Assembly (NCBI RefSeq): GCF_900109745.1
Contig: NZ_FOAV01000011.1
Coordinates: 62,001-126,000 of the forward strand
Length of the DNA stretch: 64,000 nucleotides
Source of the DNA: Roseateles sp. YR242
Lineage (GTDB): Bacteria > Pseudomonadota > Gammaproteobacteria > Burkholderiales > Burkholderiaceae_C
Reading direction: 5' to 3'
The notes below the pieces were generated by a model, which saw nothing but the letters and a program-made list of their open reading frames with translations, did no database searches and had not been told where the DNA came from. Below, piece by piece: positions 1 through 9,192 of the stretch (positions are counted from its first letter, which is position 1; each line of letters begins with the position of its first letter). The position numbers were made by a program, and so were the translations under genes.

Positions 1-2505
1 ACTATCAAAAACTTCAAGAACGCAAGCTCGCAAACGCCTGCAACTCAGTCGGGCGCCCACCCCGGAACGGGGACTGGAAAGACACCTGGCGCCACACCCG
101 GTCCATTGATGGGCGAGGTCGAAGGCACGGTGCAGGGGCATCGTGATGGGCACGGGTTTCTGATGCCGGATGACGGCCAGCCCGATGTCTATCTTTCCGC
201 CCAGGAGATGCACGCCGTGATGCACGGCGACCGGCTGCGCGTGCGTGTGGTGCGCCTTGACAAGCGCAACCGCCCCGAAGGCCGGGTGCTGGAGATTCTG
301 GAGCGGCGCAAGAAACCCATCATCGGCCGGCTGCTGCTGGAGTCCGGTATCTGGCTGGTGGCGCCCGAAGACAAGCGTTATGGCCAGGACATCCTGGTGC
401 CCAAGAACGCGATTGCCAATGCAACGGCGGGTCAAATCGTGGCCGTGGAGCTGACCGAGCCGCCTTCGATGTACTCGCAGCCCGTGGGGCGTGTGACCGA
501 GGTGCTGGGTGAAATCGACGACCCCGGCATGGAGATCGAGATTGCGGTGCGCAAGTACGAGGTGCCGCATGCCTTCAGTGCCGACACCCTGGCGCAGGCC
601 GCCAAACTGCCGGACAAGGTTCGCGCGGCCGACATGAAGGGCCGGGTGGACCTGCGCGATGTGGCGCTGGTGACCATCGACGGTGAAGACGCGCGGGACT
701 TCGATGACGCGGTCTATTGCGAGCCGCACAAGCAGGGCCGGGGCAAGACGGCATTCAAGGGCTGGCGCCTGCTGGTGGCCATCGCGGACGTGAGCCACTA
801 TGTGAAGCCGGGCGAGTCGCTGGACCGCGATGCCTATGAGCGTGCCACGTCGGTGTATTTCCCGCGCCGGGTGATTCCGATGCTGCCGGAGAAGCTGTCC
901 AACGGCCTGTGTTCGCTGAACCCGGAGCAGGATCGCCTGTCGATGGTGTGCGACATGCTGGTGGATGAAGCGGGTGAGGTGCAGGCCTATCAATTCTTCC
1001 CGGCGGTGATCAACTCGCATGCCCGGCTGACCTACACCGAGGTGGCGGCCATCCTGGGCAATACGCATGGGCCGGAAGCTGCCAAGCGCCGCGATCTGGT
1101 GCCGCATCTGCTGCATCTGCATGAGGTGTATCGCGCCTTGTTGTCGCAACGTGCCAAGCGCGGCGCGGTGGACTTCGAGACGACGGAAACGCAGATCGTC
1201 TGTGATGACAACGGGCGCATCGAGAAAATCGTTCCGCGTACCCGCAACGAGGCACACCGCCTGATCGAGGAAGCCATGCTGGCGGCCAACGTCTGTGCGG
1301 CGGACTTCATCGCCGGTGGCAAGCATGCGTCGCTGTTCCGTGTGCACGAAGGGCCGACGCCCGAGAAGCGGATGGCGTTGCAGGCCTATCTGCGGGCCCT
1401 GGGTATTGGCATGGGCTTGAGTGACGATCCTGCACCGGGTGAATACCAGGCGATCGCACAGGCAACGAAGGAACGCCCGGACGCGCAGCAGATCCACACC
1501 ATGCTGTTGCGGTCGATGCAGCAGGCGATCTATACGCCAGCCAATTCGGGCCACTTCGGTCTGGCCTATCAGGCGTACACGCACTTCACGAGCCCGATTC
1601 GCCGCTACCCCGACTTGCTGGTGCACCGGGTGATCAAGGCGTTGCTGAGCAACAAGAAGTACACGCTGGACGCCCACAAGATGGAAGCGGCGAAGCCGCT
1701 GCCCAAGCGGCCGGGCCGGCCGACGAAGACGCTGAATCCGGCCACGGCGGCGACCGAGGTGGAACGCTGGGAAATCGTGGGCGCCCACTGCAGTGCCAAC
1801 GAGCGCCGCGCGGATGAAGCCTCGCGCGATGTGGAAGCCTGGTTGAAGTGCCGCTTCATGCGCGACCACCTGGGCGAAGAATTCTCGGGCACCGTGAGTG
1901 CGGTGACGACCTTCGGGGTGTTCGTACAGTTGGACGCGCTGTATGTGGAAGGTCTGGTGCACATCACGGAGCTGGGAGGCGAATACTTCCGGTTTGATGA
2001 GGTGCGGCAGGAGTTGCGTGGCGAGCGCACGGGGATCCGTTATGCGACGGGTGCGCGTGTGCAGGTGCAGGTGAGCCGTGTGGATCTGGATGGCCGGAAA
2101 ATCGATTTCCGGCTGGTTCGGGAGCAAGATGAAGCGCGGCAACTGCAGCGGGCAATGCGGGACAAGCATGGCGATTCGCGGCGCGGCGACCGGCGCTCGG
2201 ACAAGCGTGGCGCACGCAAGCCGCTGGCGGAGATCGTGAGTGCGCCGGAGTTGCCGGTGGTGTCAGCCCCGGTGGCTTCAGCAGTGCCAGCAGGCGGGGC
2301 CATCGAGGCCCTGGAGCGGGTCGAGAAGGCCGATCGCGCGTTGAAGGCAGAGCGCCGTAAGGCAGAACGCACGGTGAAGACGGCAGGGGCGAATCCGGTC
2401 AAGGTCCCGAAACGCACGGCTGCACGTTCGGTGGCGCGGGCGGCTGCTGGCAAGACCGCGCCTCCGCCGGCAGCGGCGAAGACGGCCCGTAAGAAACGGA
2501 CTTGA
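1..2505 (+). CDS. rnr: Ribonuclease R, 5' end outside window
   Basis: A 3'-5' exoribonuclease that degrades structured RNA in the cytoplasm. The reading frame is open from base 1. The first convincing homology to RNase R (GTVQGHRDGHGF, cold-shock domain) starts near base 121, which in E. coli RNase R lies about 85 residues in. The true start with the N-terminal helix-turn-helix is therefore probably upstream, and TTG106/ATG109 is unlikely to be the real start. Visible order: cold-shock domains, RNB nuclease domain with the acidic motif GEDARDFDDAVY (about 691-726), the HFTSPIRRYPDLLVHR motif (about 1582-1629), an S1 domain (about 1876-2110), and a Lys/Arg/Ala-rich basic tail from about 2130, as is common in this family. 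Bases 1-105 encode a Thr/Gly/Pro-rich linker. A terminator follows directly. Confidence 0.95.
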   Translation, partial: TIKNFKNASSQTPATQSGAHPGTGTGKTPGATPGPLMGEVEGTVQGHRDGHGFLMPDDGQPDVYLSAQEMHAVMHGDRLRVRVVRLDKRNRPEGRVLEILERRKKPIIGRLLLESGIWLVAPEDKRYGQDILVPKNAIANATAGQIVAVELTEPPSMYSQPVGRVTEVLGEIDDPGMEIEIAVRKYEVPHAFSADTLAQAAKLPDKVRAADMKGRVDLRDVALVTIDGEDARDFDDAVYCEPHKQGRGKTAFKGWRLLVAIADVSHYVKPGESLDRDAYERATSVYFPRRVIPMLPEKLSNGLCSLNPEQDRLSMVCDMLVDEAGEVQAYQFFPAVINSHARLTYTEVAAILGNTHGPEAAKRRDLVPHLLHLHEVYRALLSQRAKRGAVDFETTETQIVCDDNGRIEKIVPRTRNEAHRLIEEAMLAANVCAADFIAGGKHASLFRVHEGPTPEKRMALQAYLRALGIGMGLSDDPAPGEYQAIAQATKERPDAQQIHTMLLRSMQQAIYTPANSGHFGLAYQAYTHFTSPIRRYPDLLVHRVIKALLSNKKYTLDAHKMEAAKPLPKRPGRPTKTLNPATAATEVERWEIVGAHCSANERRADEASRDVEAWLKCRFMRDHLGEEFSGTVSAVTTFGVFVQLDALYVEGLVHITELGGEYFRFDEVRQELRGERTGIRYATGARVQVQVSRVDLDGRKIDFRLVREQDEARQLQRAMRDKHGDSRRGDRRSDKRGARKPLAEIVSAPELPVVSAPVASAVPAGGAIEALERVEKADRALKAERRKAERTVKTAGANPVKVPKRTAARSVARAAAGKTAPPPAAAKTARKKRT

Positions 2506-2513
2506 GCAGACTG

Positions 2514-2558
2514 GCCTGGCGGGCGCGCTTTGTGGTGCGTGAGCCAGGCTTTTTTTTG
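2514..2558 (+). terminator. Rho-independent terminator of rnr
   Basis: A 7-bp perfect stem GCCTGGC (2514-2520) / GCCAGGC (2543-2549) is followed by eight T residues (2550-2557). It begins nine bases after the rnr stop codon. Confidence 0.85.
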
Positions 2559-2890
2559 TTCAGGTCGTGGGTCCGGCGCATTCGGCCTTGGGGCTTGCGC
2601 CTTGCGCCTTGCGCCTCGGCCTCGGCCTCGGCATCGGCTTACTGCGCCGGTAAGCGCCGGGGCGGGACCTGTTTGCTTCATGTCCCTTCTGTCTGGCTTC
2701 GTCAGCCATTCATTCCTTGACTTCCGCAAACAGGCCCCGCCCCGTCACTTACCCACACCGAGACCTACCATCAAGACAGTGCCATAAAACCCCATCAAGC
2801 AGCGCCATGAAACCTGCCATCACGCGGTGGATGAGGCTTGCCATCAAGGCTGCGCGTTGAATCCCGCCGTCAAGGCCGCGGTGCAGATTG
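2559..2890. repeat. Gene-free spacer with simple tandem repeats
   Basis: No gene is recognised between the rnr terminator and the end of nnr. Bases about 2594-2640 hold three copies of a 7-mer (cttgcgc) followed by four copies of a 6-mer (ctcggc, last one atcggc). From about 2768 to 2875 the word CCATCAAG or a close variant recurs at irregular spacing. Nothing in it looks like a promoter or RNA gene. Confidence 0.5.
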
Positions 2891-4456
2891 CTATGAGATT
2901 GGGTGGCGTGCAACCATGGCCTCGATGAGGTCGGCCGCCCTGAGAGGGCCGCCATGATGGGCAGCAGATGCACCATGCCACACCACCGCAGTCAAGCCAA
3001 CTTCGTGCGGCGAAGCATCCGGCGCCTGCGCCCAAAGACCGCCAGCCCAGCCCGCCAACACGTCACCCGTGCCCGCCGTGGCCAAGGCCGCAGAGCCACT
3101 GCTGTTGATGCTGGGCCGTTGGCCCGGTGACGCAAGGATGCTGCCAGAGCCCTTCAACACCACTGCTGCCTGAAACTTGTCGGCCAGTGCCTGTGCAGCC
3201 CCCAGCCTGTTCGCCTGGATGTCGGCAACGCCGCTGTATTGCAGCAGCCTCGCCGCCTCCAGCGGATGGGGTGTCAGAAGGCTGTGCAGACCGCGAGCGC
3301 GACGCGCTGCAAGCCGTCGTGCCAACCCTTCATGGGCAGCCACCAGATTCAGGCCGTCTGCATCCAGCACCAGTTGCTGCGCTTCATGCAGCACCGCATC
3401 CAGCCAGGGCAGAAGGGCACCACCACCGCCGCACCCGCACACCACCACCGCATCGCGCCAGCCGTGTGGCTGAACCCATCGATCCGCCGGCCAATGCATG
3501 AGCTCAGGCCGGGCCGGCCACGGCTGGCCATCATCCTCCAGCAACGCCGCATAGACCCGCCCCGCACCCGCCCCCAGCGCAGCCGAAGCAGCCAACCAGG
3601 CCGCGCCCCGCATGCCCGGCGCCCCACCCAGCACCACCACATCACCCTGTCGCCCCTTGTGGCTGGTCGCGCCTCGCGGATGATGCCGGTGCCAGCAGGC
3701 AATGTGGTCGGTGCCCGCCAGGATCGCAGTTGCTGCGGCTCCTGCTCCTGCGGCTGGCATTGGCGCCGGTGCTGATGCTGGCGCCGTCGCTGTTGCTGTT
3801 GCTGTTGCAAGGTCATCGAACCAGATGCGTCCACTGAACGCGCGGCCTTCACCAGTGAAGAGGCCCGGCTTGATGCTGAGTAGAGTCAAGGTGTGGTCGG
3901 CATCGGTGACATCGGGGCCGAGTGCCTGTCCGGTATCCGCGTTCAGGCCGCTGGGCAGATCGATGGCCAGTGTCGGCGCGGGATGTTGGTTGGCGATGCG
4001 GATCGCCGCAGCGATGCCGCCTTCCGGTGCACGGCGGGTGCCCAGGCCCAGCAGACCATCGATCCAGAGATCAATGCGACCCGCCAGCACGGCGGTGTCC
4101 GGAAGACCTTCATGAACCACCAGGCCCGCGTCGATCGCCCGGCGCAAGGCGTAAGCCGCGTCGCTACCTGCTTGCGGCGGAGGGCCGATGCGATGAACGC
4201 GGACCTGCCAGCCCCGCGCCGCGAGGCATCGCCCAGCGATCAATGCGTCGCCGCCGTTGTTGCCCGGCCCCGCCAACACCACCACCGAGCGGCCATGAGG
4301 CCATAAGGCCAGTGCAAGCCGGGCCGTGGCCTCACCCGCCCGTTCGATCAGGGTGTGAGGCGGATGTCCGGCAAGCGCCGCCTGTTCAAGCGCACGGCTC
4401 GCCGCTGTGTCATGGAGTGGCCAATCGGCCGTTGTGGTGGGCAGCAGGGCATGCAT
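2891..4456 (-). CDS. nnr: Bifunctional NAD(P)H-hydrate epimerase / ADP-dependent dehydratase
   Basis: Repairs hydrated NADH and NADPH: the N-terminal half epimerises the R and S hydrates, and the C-terminal half dehydrates the S form using ADP. The 521-residue length fits the fused bacterial YjeF/Nnr form. The N-terminal YjeF_N domain shows GPGNNGGDAL near residue 63. A low-complexity Ala/Thr/Pro linker (about 215-245) precedes the ribokinase-like dehydratase domain, which shows HKGRQGDVVVLGG, LTPHPLEAARLL and the nucleotide-site motif ATAGTGDVLAG. It lies 44 bp downstream of dadA on the same strand, so the two are probably co-transcribed. The start ATG is the first upstream of the conserved N-terminal helix. 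Confidence 0.93.
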   Translation of the reverse strand: MHALLPTTTADWPLHDTAASRALEQAALAGHPPHTLIERAGEATARLALALWPHGRSVVVLAGPGNNGGDALIAGRCLAARGWQVRVHRIGPPPQAGSDAAYALRRAIDAGLVVHEGLPDTAVLAGRIDLWIDGLLGLGTRRAPEGGIAAAIRIANQHPAPTLAIDLPSGLNADTGQALGPDVTDADHTLTLLSIKPGLFTGEGRAFSGRIWFDDLATATATATAPASAPAPMPAAGAGAAATAILAGTDHIACWHRHHPRGATSHKGRQGDVVVLGGAPGMRGAAWLAASAALGAGAGRVYAALLEDDGQPWPARPELMHWPADRWVQPHGWRDAVVVCGCGGGGALLPWLDAVLHEAQQLVLDADGLNLVAAHEGLARRLAARRARGLHSLLTPHPLEAARLLQYSGVADIQANRLGAAQALADKFQAAVVLKGSGSILASPGQRPSINSSGSAALATAGTGDVLAGWAGGLWAQAPDASPHEVGLTAVVWHGASAAHHGGPLRAADLIEAMVARHPIS

Positions 4457-4500
4457 GGGCCCACTCTAGCGCAGCGCCCCGTGACGGAGTGGCCGCCATG

Positions 4501-5706
4501 TCAACGCAGCCGGGCGGCTTCCAGCACCGAGGGGTCCAGGCCACCATCCCGACCCGCCAGCCGTTCACCCAGCCACTGGGCCGCGCCACCAGCGAGCGCC
4601 CAACCCGCCTCGCCATGGCCGATGTTGAGCCAGACGCCCGGCACCCCGCTGGCCCCCACCACTGGGAGCTCGTCCGGAAGCAGCAGGCGCGAGGCCTTCC
4701 AGCGCTGTTGGCCGCCAGCCTGCAACGCTCCAGGGAACCAGTCGTGCGCCGCCTGATGCAGTGCGCCCAAGGACTGGCCATCGGGCTGGGTCGTTGCACC
4801 GCCCAGTTCCTGTGCGCCGCCGATGCGGACCCGCTGGCCCAGCCGCGTCATGCTGACACCCAAGGCCACGTCAATGACCGTGGCGCTCGGCCCGAGGTCT
4901 GGATGCGCCTCCAGTTGGCGCAGCGGGGCAGTGAGCGTGTGTGCGTGCACCTTCCCCCATGGAAAGCGCAGTCCCAAAGGCCCGAGCAGCGACGGTGCGC
5001 CCTTGCCGGCACACACCACCACCGCATCTACCCGCTGTGCCGGGCCGGTGGCCAAGTGCAGCGAGGGCTGCGTGCCGGGATCGATCTGCAGGACCTCGGC
5101 ATTGAACTGCCAGCGTGCCCCCAGCCGCTGCGCCTCCTGCTTCAGCGCCTGGCTGAATTGGCGGGCATTGGCAGATTCATCCTGCGGCAGATGAATGCCT
5201 CCGTGCAGCGGCGTGTCCGGGTGCAGGCCCGGCTCCAGGAGGCGGCAGGTCGCCGCATCCACCTCACGATGTGCGATCTGGGCCGCCTGCAGGCGCGCCA
5301 GCATCGGCGCTGCCTGCCGGTATTCCTTGGCGCTGCGCCACAGCAGCAGCACCCCCGCGCGTTGCTCGATTTCCATCTGAAGCGCCTGCCGCCAGGTGTT
5401 CATGAGCGCCTGACCCTGCGTGGCCAACTGCAGCACCGCTGCCGGCACCGGCTGCTGGGCGCTGGCGCGCCGCGCCCGCCAATGGGCCCAACGCCAGCCA
5501 AGCTGACCAGGCGCACCGCGCCACTTCAGCCGTGCCGGCGGCCGCGCCGCGAGCAGCCCGGGTGCAATCAGGCCCGGGGGCGCAAAGCTGGCGCCAGTGG
5601 CCACGCTGGTGTCCCGTTCGAAGACCTGGACCTCGTGGCCCCGCAGGGTCAGCTCGTAGGCGGTGGAGATGCCAGCCACGCCGGCACCGATGACGGCAAC
5701 CCGCAT
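4501..5706 (-). CDS. dadA: DadA-type D-amino-acid dehydrogenase (FAD-dependent)
   Basis: A flavoprotein of the DAO superfamily. DadA enzymes oxidise D-amino acids at the cytoplasmic membrane and pass electrons to the respiratory chain. The start was set at MRVAVIGAG so that the Rossmann dinucleotide motif GAGVAGISTAYEL lies at the N-terminus; the frame continues 25 codons further but without family-like sequence. At 401 residues it is slightly shorter than E. coli DadA (432). The FAD-family C-terminus is visible (PVVGASGVPGVWLNIGHG, then GWALAGGAAQ). The region after GASFAPPGLIAPG resembles DadA. It heads the dadA-nnr pair. Substrate cannot be told from the sequence; a related amine oxidase role is possible. 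Confidence 0.82.
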   Translation of the reverse strand: MRVAVIGAGVAGISTAYELTLRGHEVQVFERDTSVATGASFAPPGLIAPGLLAARPPARLKWRGAPGQLGWRWAHWRARRASAQQPVPAAVLQLATQGQALMNTWRQALQMEIEQRAGVLLLWRSAKEYRQAAPMLARLQAAQIAHREVDAATCRLLEPGLHPDTPLHGGIHLPQDESANARQFSQALKQEAQRLGARWQFNAEVLQIDPGTQPSLHLATGPAQRVDAVVVCAGKGAPSLLGPLGLRFPWGKVHAHTLTAPLRQLEAHPDLGPSATVIDVALGVSMTRLGQRVRIGGAQELGGATTQPDGQSLGALHQAAHDWFPGALQAGGQQRWKASRLLLPDELPVVGASGVPGVWLNIGHGEAGWALAGGAAQWLGERLAGRDGGLDPSVLEAARLR

Positions 5707-6161
5707 GTCAGCAGCCCCCCAGCGGCAGGCCCTGGGCCGGGCGGGGAGCGCAGCCCGCCGGGGGCTGCGGGAGGCGATCAACCGAAATGTCAGGCGTGTG
5801 TTCCAGGCCGGTCAGGGCGTGCGTCATGTCGTGCGTCCGGCGCCGCTTCATAGGGGCGGCGCCTGGTCTCGTAAGAGGAAAATCGGGAGCAGGTCGGGAG
5901 CCGAGTCGTGTCGGGCGCCCATGCCCGGTAAGGCGGGCGCCTCGCGCGAGGCGCCCAATGGTGCCAGGGCCAGAGCCTCCCGCCCGCAATGTTGGTGCGA
6001 TCCTGTTGCACTTCAGTCACGTCTGACACAACCCAAATACAAGCTATGGTTAGCGGCCCCAAGCCGCCATGAGGCCGGCCGGGCTGGCCCCGGGTGCCGC
6101 CTGAACCTGGGGCAGGGCCCGGCGCCACGGGTTGGGCCGCGAAGGCCGTCAGAAATCGGGT
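5707..6161. other. Divergent spacer between dadA and the rpsB promoter
   Basis: GC-rich and largely featureless. On the minus strand a 39- to 47-codon frame (ATG at 5827 or 5851, stop at 5708-5710) ends in TGACATG, overlapping the dadA start region. It could be a small coupled ORF, but no family is recognised. The other half holds nothing recognisable up to the rpsB -10 element. Confidence 0.4.
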
Positions 6162-6167
6162 TATACT
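6162..6167 (+). promoter_or_regulatory. Probable -10 element of the rpsB-tsf promoter
   Basis: TATACT matches the sigma-70 -10 consensus at five of six positions, in the context ggTTATACTcttcggg. No good -35 is seen at 16-18 bp upstream; TTGGGC at 6132 is too far. The resulting leader to rpsB would be about 300 nt, typical for S2 operons. Confidence 0.5.
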
Positions 6168-6478
6168 CTTCGGGTTTTTGCCGGGGCGGGTGTCTTAAAA
6201 CACCGGCTTTGGCATGAAACGCGGTGCAGCGTGGTGATCGAGTTGTTCAGGTCGAGTTGTTCAGGAATAGGTCCTGAACGAGGTACTGAACGAGGTTCTG
6301 AAAGACACGCTACATCGCAAATTCGCGGGTCCGGCAGCTTACTCACTCCATGAGTAGCAGCAGCCCGCTCACCAGCTTCGGGGTTCACCCCTGGCTCGGT
6401 GGGTGGCTCACAAGGTGTTGCAAGTTGTTTCTTGCGATTCGTGCCGGATTCTAGAACCCAACCTTCGGAGTTAAATTC
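6168..6478 (+). promoter_or_regulatory. Long structured rpsB 5' leader
   Basis: About 300 nt without a coding sequence before the S2 gene. It contains a hairpin GGTGT-cttaaa-ACACC (6189-6204), the repeat and hairpin block at 6240-6303, and a Shine-Dalgarno GGAG about 10 nt before ATG6479. rpsB leaders in proteobacteria are known sites of S2 autoregulation; that this leader does the same is inference. Confidence 0.5.
6240..6303 (+). repeat. Paired direct repeats forming a hairpin in the rpsB leader
   Basis: GAGTTGTTCAGG occurs twice (6240-6251 and 6254-6265). It is followed by two copies of a 12-mer CTGAACGAGGT(A/T) (6274-6285, 6286-6297) and a third partial copy from 6298. GTTCAGG (6259-6265) pairs perfectly with CCTGAAC (6273-6279) across a 7-nt loop, and alternative pairings between the copies are possible. 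Confidence 0.7.
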
Positions 6479-7225
6479 ATGTCCGTCACGATGCGCGAGA
6501 TGCTGGAAGCAGGCGTCCACTTTGGTCACCAAACCCGCTTCTGGAACCCCAAGATGGCCCCGTATATCTACGGCCATCGCAACAAGATCCACATCATCAA
6601 CCTCGAAAAGACGCTGCCCGCGTTCGAGGAAGCCCTGAAGTTCGTGCGCCAGCTGGCTGCCAAGCGCGGCACGATCCTGATGGTCGGCACCAAGCGCCAG
6701 GCTCGCGACATCGTCGCTGAAGAAGCCGCTCGCGCCGGCGTGCCCAGCGTGAACCAGCGTTGGCTGGGCGGCACGCTGACCAACTTCAAGACGGTCAAGA
6801 CCTCGCTGAAGAAGCTCAAGGACATGCAGACCCAGGTGGACGCTGGCACCCAGCCTTCCATCAAGAAGGAAGCCCTGATGTTCCAGCGCGATATCACCAA
6901 GCTGGAAAAGAACATCGGCGGCATCCAGGACATGGCCGGCCTGCCGGACGCCCTGTTCGTGATCGACGTGGGCTACCACAAGATTGCCGTCGCTGAAGCC
7001 AAGAAGCTGGGCATCCCCGTGATCGGCGTTGTGGACACCAACCACTCGCCCGAAGGTATCGACTACGTCATCCCCGGCAACGACGACTCCTCCAAGGCTG
7101 TCGCCCTGTACGCCAAGGCCGTGGCAGACGCCGTGCTGGAAGGCCGCGCCAACTCGACGCAAGAGCTGGTCCAGGCTGTTGCCGCTGAAGGCGACGAGTT
7201 CGTGGAAGTGAACGAAGGCGCCTGA
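6479..7225 (+). CDS. rpsB: 30S ribosomal protein S2
   Basis: Ribosomal protein S2 of the small subunit, 248 residues, the usual length. It opens with [20 protein letters not shown], the conserved S2 N-terminus, and contains [29 protein letters not shown] and [19 protein letters not shown]. The start ATG is preceded by GGAG. It is the first gene of the rpsB-tsf-pyrH-frr cluster, with a terminator-like hairpin between it and tsf that may lower downstream read-through. Confidence 0.99.
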   Translation: MSVTMREMLEAGVHFGHQTRFWNPKMAPYIYGHRNKIHIINLEKTLPAFEEALKFVRQLAAKRGTILMVGTKRQARDIVAEEAARAGVPSVNQRWLGGTLTNFKTVKTSLKKLKDMQTQVDAGTQPSIKKEALMFQRDITKLEKNIGGIQDMAGLPDALFVIDVGYHKIAVAEAKKLGIPVIGVVDTNHSPEGIDYVIPGNDDSSKAVALYAKAVADAVLEGRANSTQELVQAVAAEGDEFVEVNEGA

Positions 7226-7253
7226 TCGCCGCGTCCCCGCAAGGGTTCGACCA

Positions 7254-7277
7254 GGGGGCTGATTCAGCCCCTTTTTT
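7254..7277 (+). terminator. Terminator or attenuator between rpsB and tsf
   Basis: Stem GGGGCT (7255-7260) / AGCCCC (7266-7271) with loop GATTC is followed by six T residues (7272-7277). It is probably partial, because tsf follows 70 bp later with no obvious promoter. Confidence 0.8.
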
Positions 7278-7347
7278 CCAAGCAAGATTTCACAGGCCCC
7301 GTACTTTCCTGTTGATGGAGCGGGGCCTGTACCACACGGAGATTGAG

Positions 7348-8247
7348 ATGGCTGCAATTACCGCAAGCATGGTCGCCGAGCTGCGCGCTCGCACCGACGC
7401 ACCCATGATGGAATGCAAGAAGGCCCTGACCGAAGCCGAAGGCGATCTGGTCCGCGCTGAAGAGATCCTGCGCGTCAAGCTGGGCAACAAGGCCGGCAAG
7501 GCCGCGTCGCGCATCACCGCCGAAGGCGTGGTCGCCGCGGCCGTGGTCGGCGGCGCCGGTGCCGTGATCGAAGTCAACTGCGAAACCGACTTCGTCTCCA
7601 AGAACGATGCCTTCCTGGCCTTCGTGAACGCCCTGGCTGGCCTGGTGGCCGAGAAGAACCCCGCCGACGTGGAGGCCCTGTCGGCCCTGCCGCTGTCGCA
7701 GGAAAGCTTCGGCCCCACCGTGGAAGACGTCCGCAAGGGCCTGATCGGCAAGATCGGCGAGAACATGACGATCCGCCGCTTCAAGCGCTACGCTGCGGGC
7801 GCCAAGCTGACCTCCTACCTGCACGGTACCCGCATCGGCGTCATGGTCGAGTTCGACGGTGACGAAGTGGCTGCCAAGGACGTCGCCATGCACGTCGCCG
7901 CCATGAAGCCGGCCGCCCTGTCCTCCGCCGAAGTGCCGGTCGAGCTGGTCGAGAAGGAACGCAAGATCGCCACCGAAAAGGCTGCCGAATCCGGCAAGCC
8001 CGCCGACATCGTCACCAAGATGGTTGAAGGCTCGGTGCAGAAGTTCCTGAAGGAAGTCTCCCTGCTGGACCAGGTCTTCGTGAAGGCTGCCGATGGCAAG
8101 CAGACCGTCGCCCAGATGCTCAAGGAAAAGGCCACCACGGTGAAGTCCTTCACCTTGTACGTGGTCGGCGAAGGCATCGAAAAGAAGGTGGACGACTTTG
8201 CCGCCGAAGTGGCCGCCCAGGTGGCCGCCGCCAGCAAGGGGCAATAA
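7348..8247 (+). CDS. tsf: Elongation factor Ts
   Basis: Guanine-nucleotide exchange factor that regenerates EF-Tu-GTP. 299 residues. The start was set at [16 protein letters not shown], preceded by GGAG at 7338; the frame extends 12 codons upstream without family-like sequence. Visible motifs are the N-terminal UBA-like module ending in [12 protein letters not shown], where the TDxxxM region contacts EF-Tu, and [12 protein letters not shown] of the core domain. A strong hairpin follows at 8260. Confidence 0.98.
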   Translation: MAAITASMVAELRARTDAPMMECKKALTEAEGDLVRAEEILRVKLGNKAGKAASRITAEGVVAAAVVGGAGAVIEVNCETDFVSKNDAFLAFVNALAGLVAEKNPADVEALSALPLSQESFGPTVEDVRKGLIGKIGENMTIRRFKRYAAGAKLTSYLHGTRIGVMVEFDGDEVAAKDVAMHVAAMKPAALSSAEVPVELVEKERKIATEKAAESGKPADIVTKMVEGSVQKFLKEVSLLDQVFVKAADGKQTVAQMLKEKATTVKSFTLYVVGEGIEKKVDDFAAEVAAQVAAASKGQ

Positions 8248-8259
8248 GCTCCGCGAAAC

Positions 8260-8285
8260 AAAAGGGCGCCCCCGGGCGCCCTTTA
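8260..8285 (+). terminator. Hairpin terminator after tsf
   Basis: AAAGGGCGCC (8261-8270) pairs with GGCGCCCTTT (8275-8284), a 10-bp perfect stem with a 4-nt loop. Only three T residues follow the GC part of the stem, so termination may be partial. Confidence 0.7.
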
Positions 8286-8394
8286 CACTTGTGCCTGCGC
8301 CAGGCAGATGCAGCCCCGGTCCAGGGCGGTTCCAGCCGTATGCCTGTGCGCGCGCAACCCCATTGCCTTCAGTGGCTGTATTGACGAGGTAACA

Positions 8395-9105
8395 ATGCCC
8401 GCGCACAAACGCATCCTGCTCAAGCTCTCCGGCGAGGCCCTGATGGGGGACGACGCCTACGGTATCAACCGCGCCACCATCGTGCGTATGGTGCAGGAGA
8501 TCCAGGAGGTGACCCGTCTGGGCGTGGAGGTCGCCGTCGTGATCGGCGGCGGCAACATCTTCCGTGGTGTTGCCGGCGGCTCCGTGGGCATGGACCGTGC
8601 CACGGCGGACTACATGGGCATGCTGGCCACGGTGATGAACGCCCTGGCCCTGGCCGACACCATGCGCCAGGAAGGCATGACCGCGCGCGTCATGTCCGCC
8701 ATCGCCATCGAGCAGGTGGTCGAACCCTACGTGCGCCCCAAGGCACTGCAATACCTGGAAGAAGGCAAGGTCGTGATCTTCGCGGCCGGCACCGGCAACC
8801 CCTTCTTCACCACGGACACCGCCGCAGCGTTGCGCGGGGCCGAGGTGGGTGCGGAAATCGTGCTCAAGGCCACCAAGGTGGACGGTGTCTACACCGCGGA
8901 CCCCAAGAAGGACCCGACCGCGACCCGCTACAGCCGCATCAGCTTCGATGAGGCCATCGGCCGGAATCTGCAGGTGCTGGACGCGACCGCGTTCGCCCTG
9001 TGCCGTGACCAGAAGCTGCCCATCCGGGTGTTCTCCATCTTCAAGCCAGGTGCACTCAAACGTGTGGTGCTGGGCGAGGATGAGGGCACGCTGGTGCATG
9101 TCTGA
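8395..9105 (+). CDS. pyrH: UMP kinase
   Basis: Phosphorylates UMP to UDP with ATP; bacterial PyrH is a hexameric amino-acid-kinase-fold enzyme. 236 residues, near the E. coli length of 241. The start was set at [16 protein letters not shown], which carries the phosphate-binding KLSGEAL motif, with GAGG upstream. Other family motifs are [11 protein letters not shown], the [20 protein letters not shown] region and [19 protein letters not shown]. It lies in the classic tsf-pyrH-frr order. Confidence 0.98.
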   Translation: MPAHKRILLKLSGEALMGDDAYGINRATIVRMVQEIQEVTRLGVEVAVVIGGGNIFRGVAGGSVGMDRATADYMGMLATVMNALALADTMRQEGMTARVMSAIAIEQVVEPYVRPKALQYLEEGKVVIFAAGTGNPFFTTDTAAALRGAEVGAEIVLKATKVDGVYTADPKKDPTATRYSRISFDEAIGRNLQVLDATAFALCRDQKLPIRVFSIFKPGALKRVVLGEDEGTLVHV

Positions 9106-9192
9106 GTGCAGATTCAAGTGCACGTCTGAGCGGACCGGCGCGTTAAGACAAGGGTCAATACCGCGCCGTCCCCACTGATCGAGGAAAAGAAC

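Noticed and set aside
2594-2640. Phase-variation tract controlling a gene
   Set aside because: The short 7-mer and 6-mer repeats lie beyond the rnr terminator and downstream of nnr, so no promoter or coding frame depends on them.
3922-5853. 643-codon plus-strand frame opposite nnr and dadA
   Set aside because: The translation is Arg/Pro/Gln-rich without motifs, and both minus-strand genes are clear enzymes.
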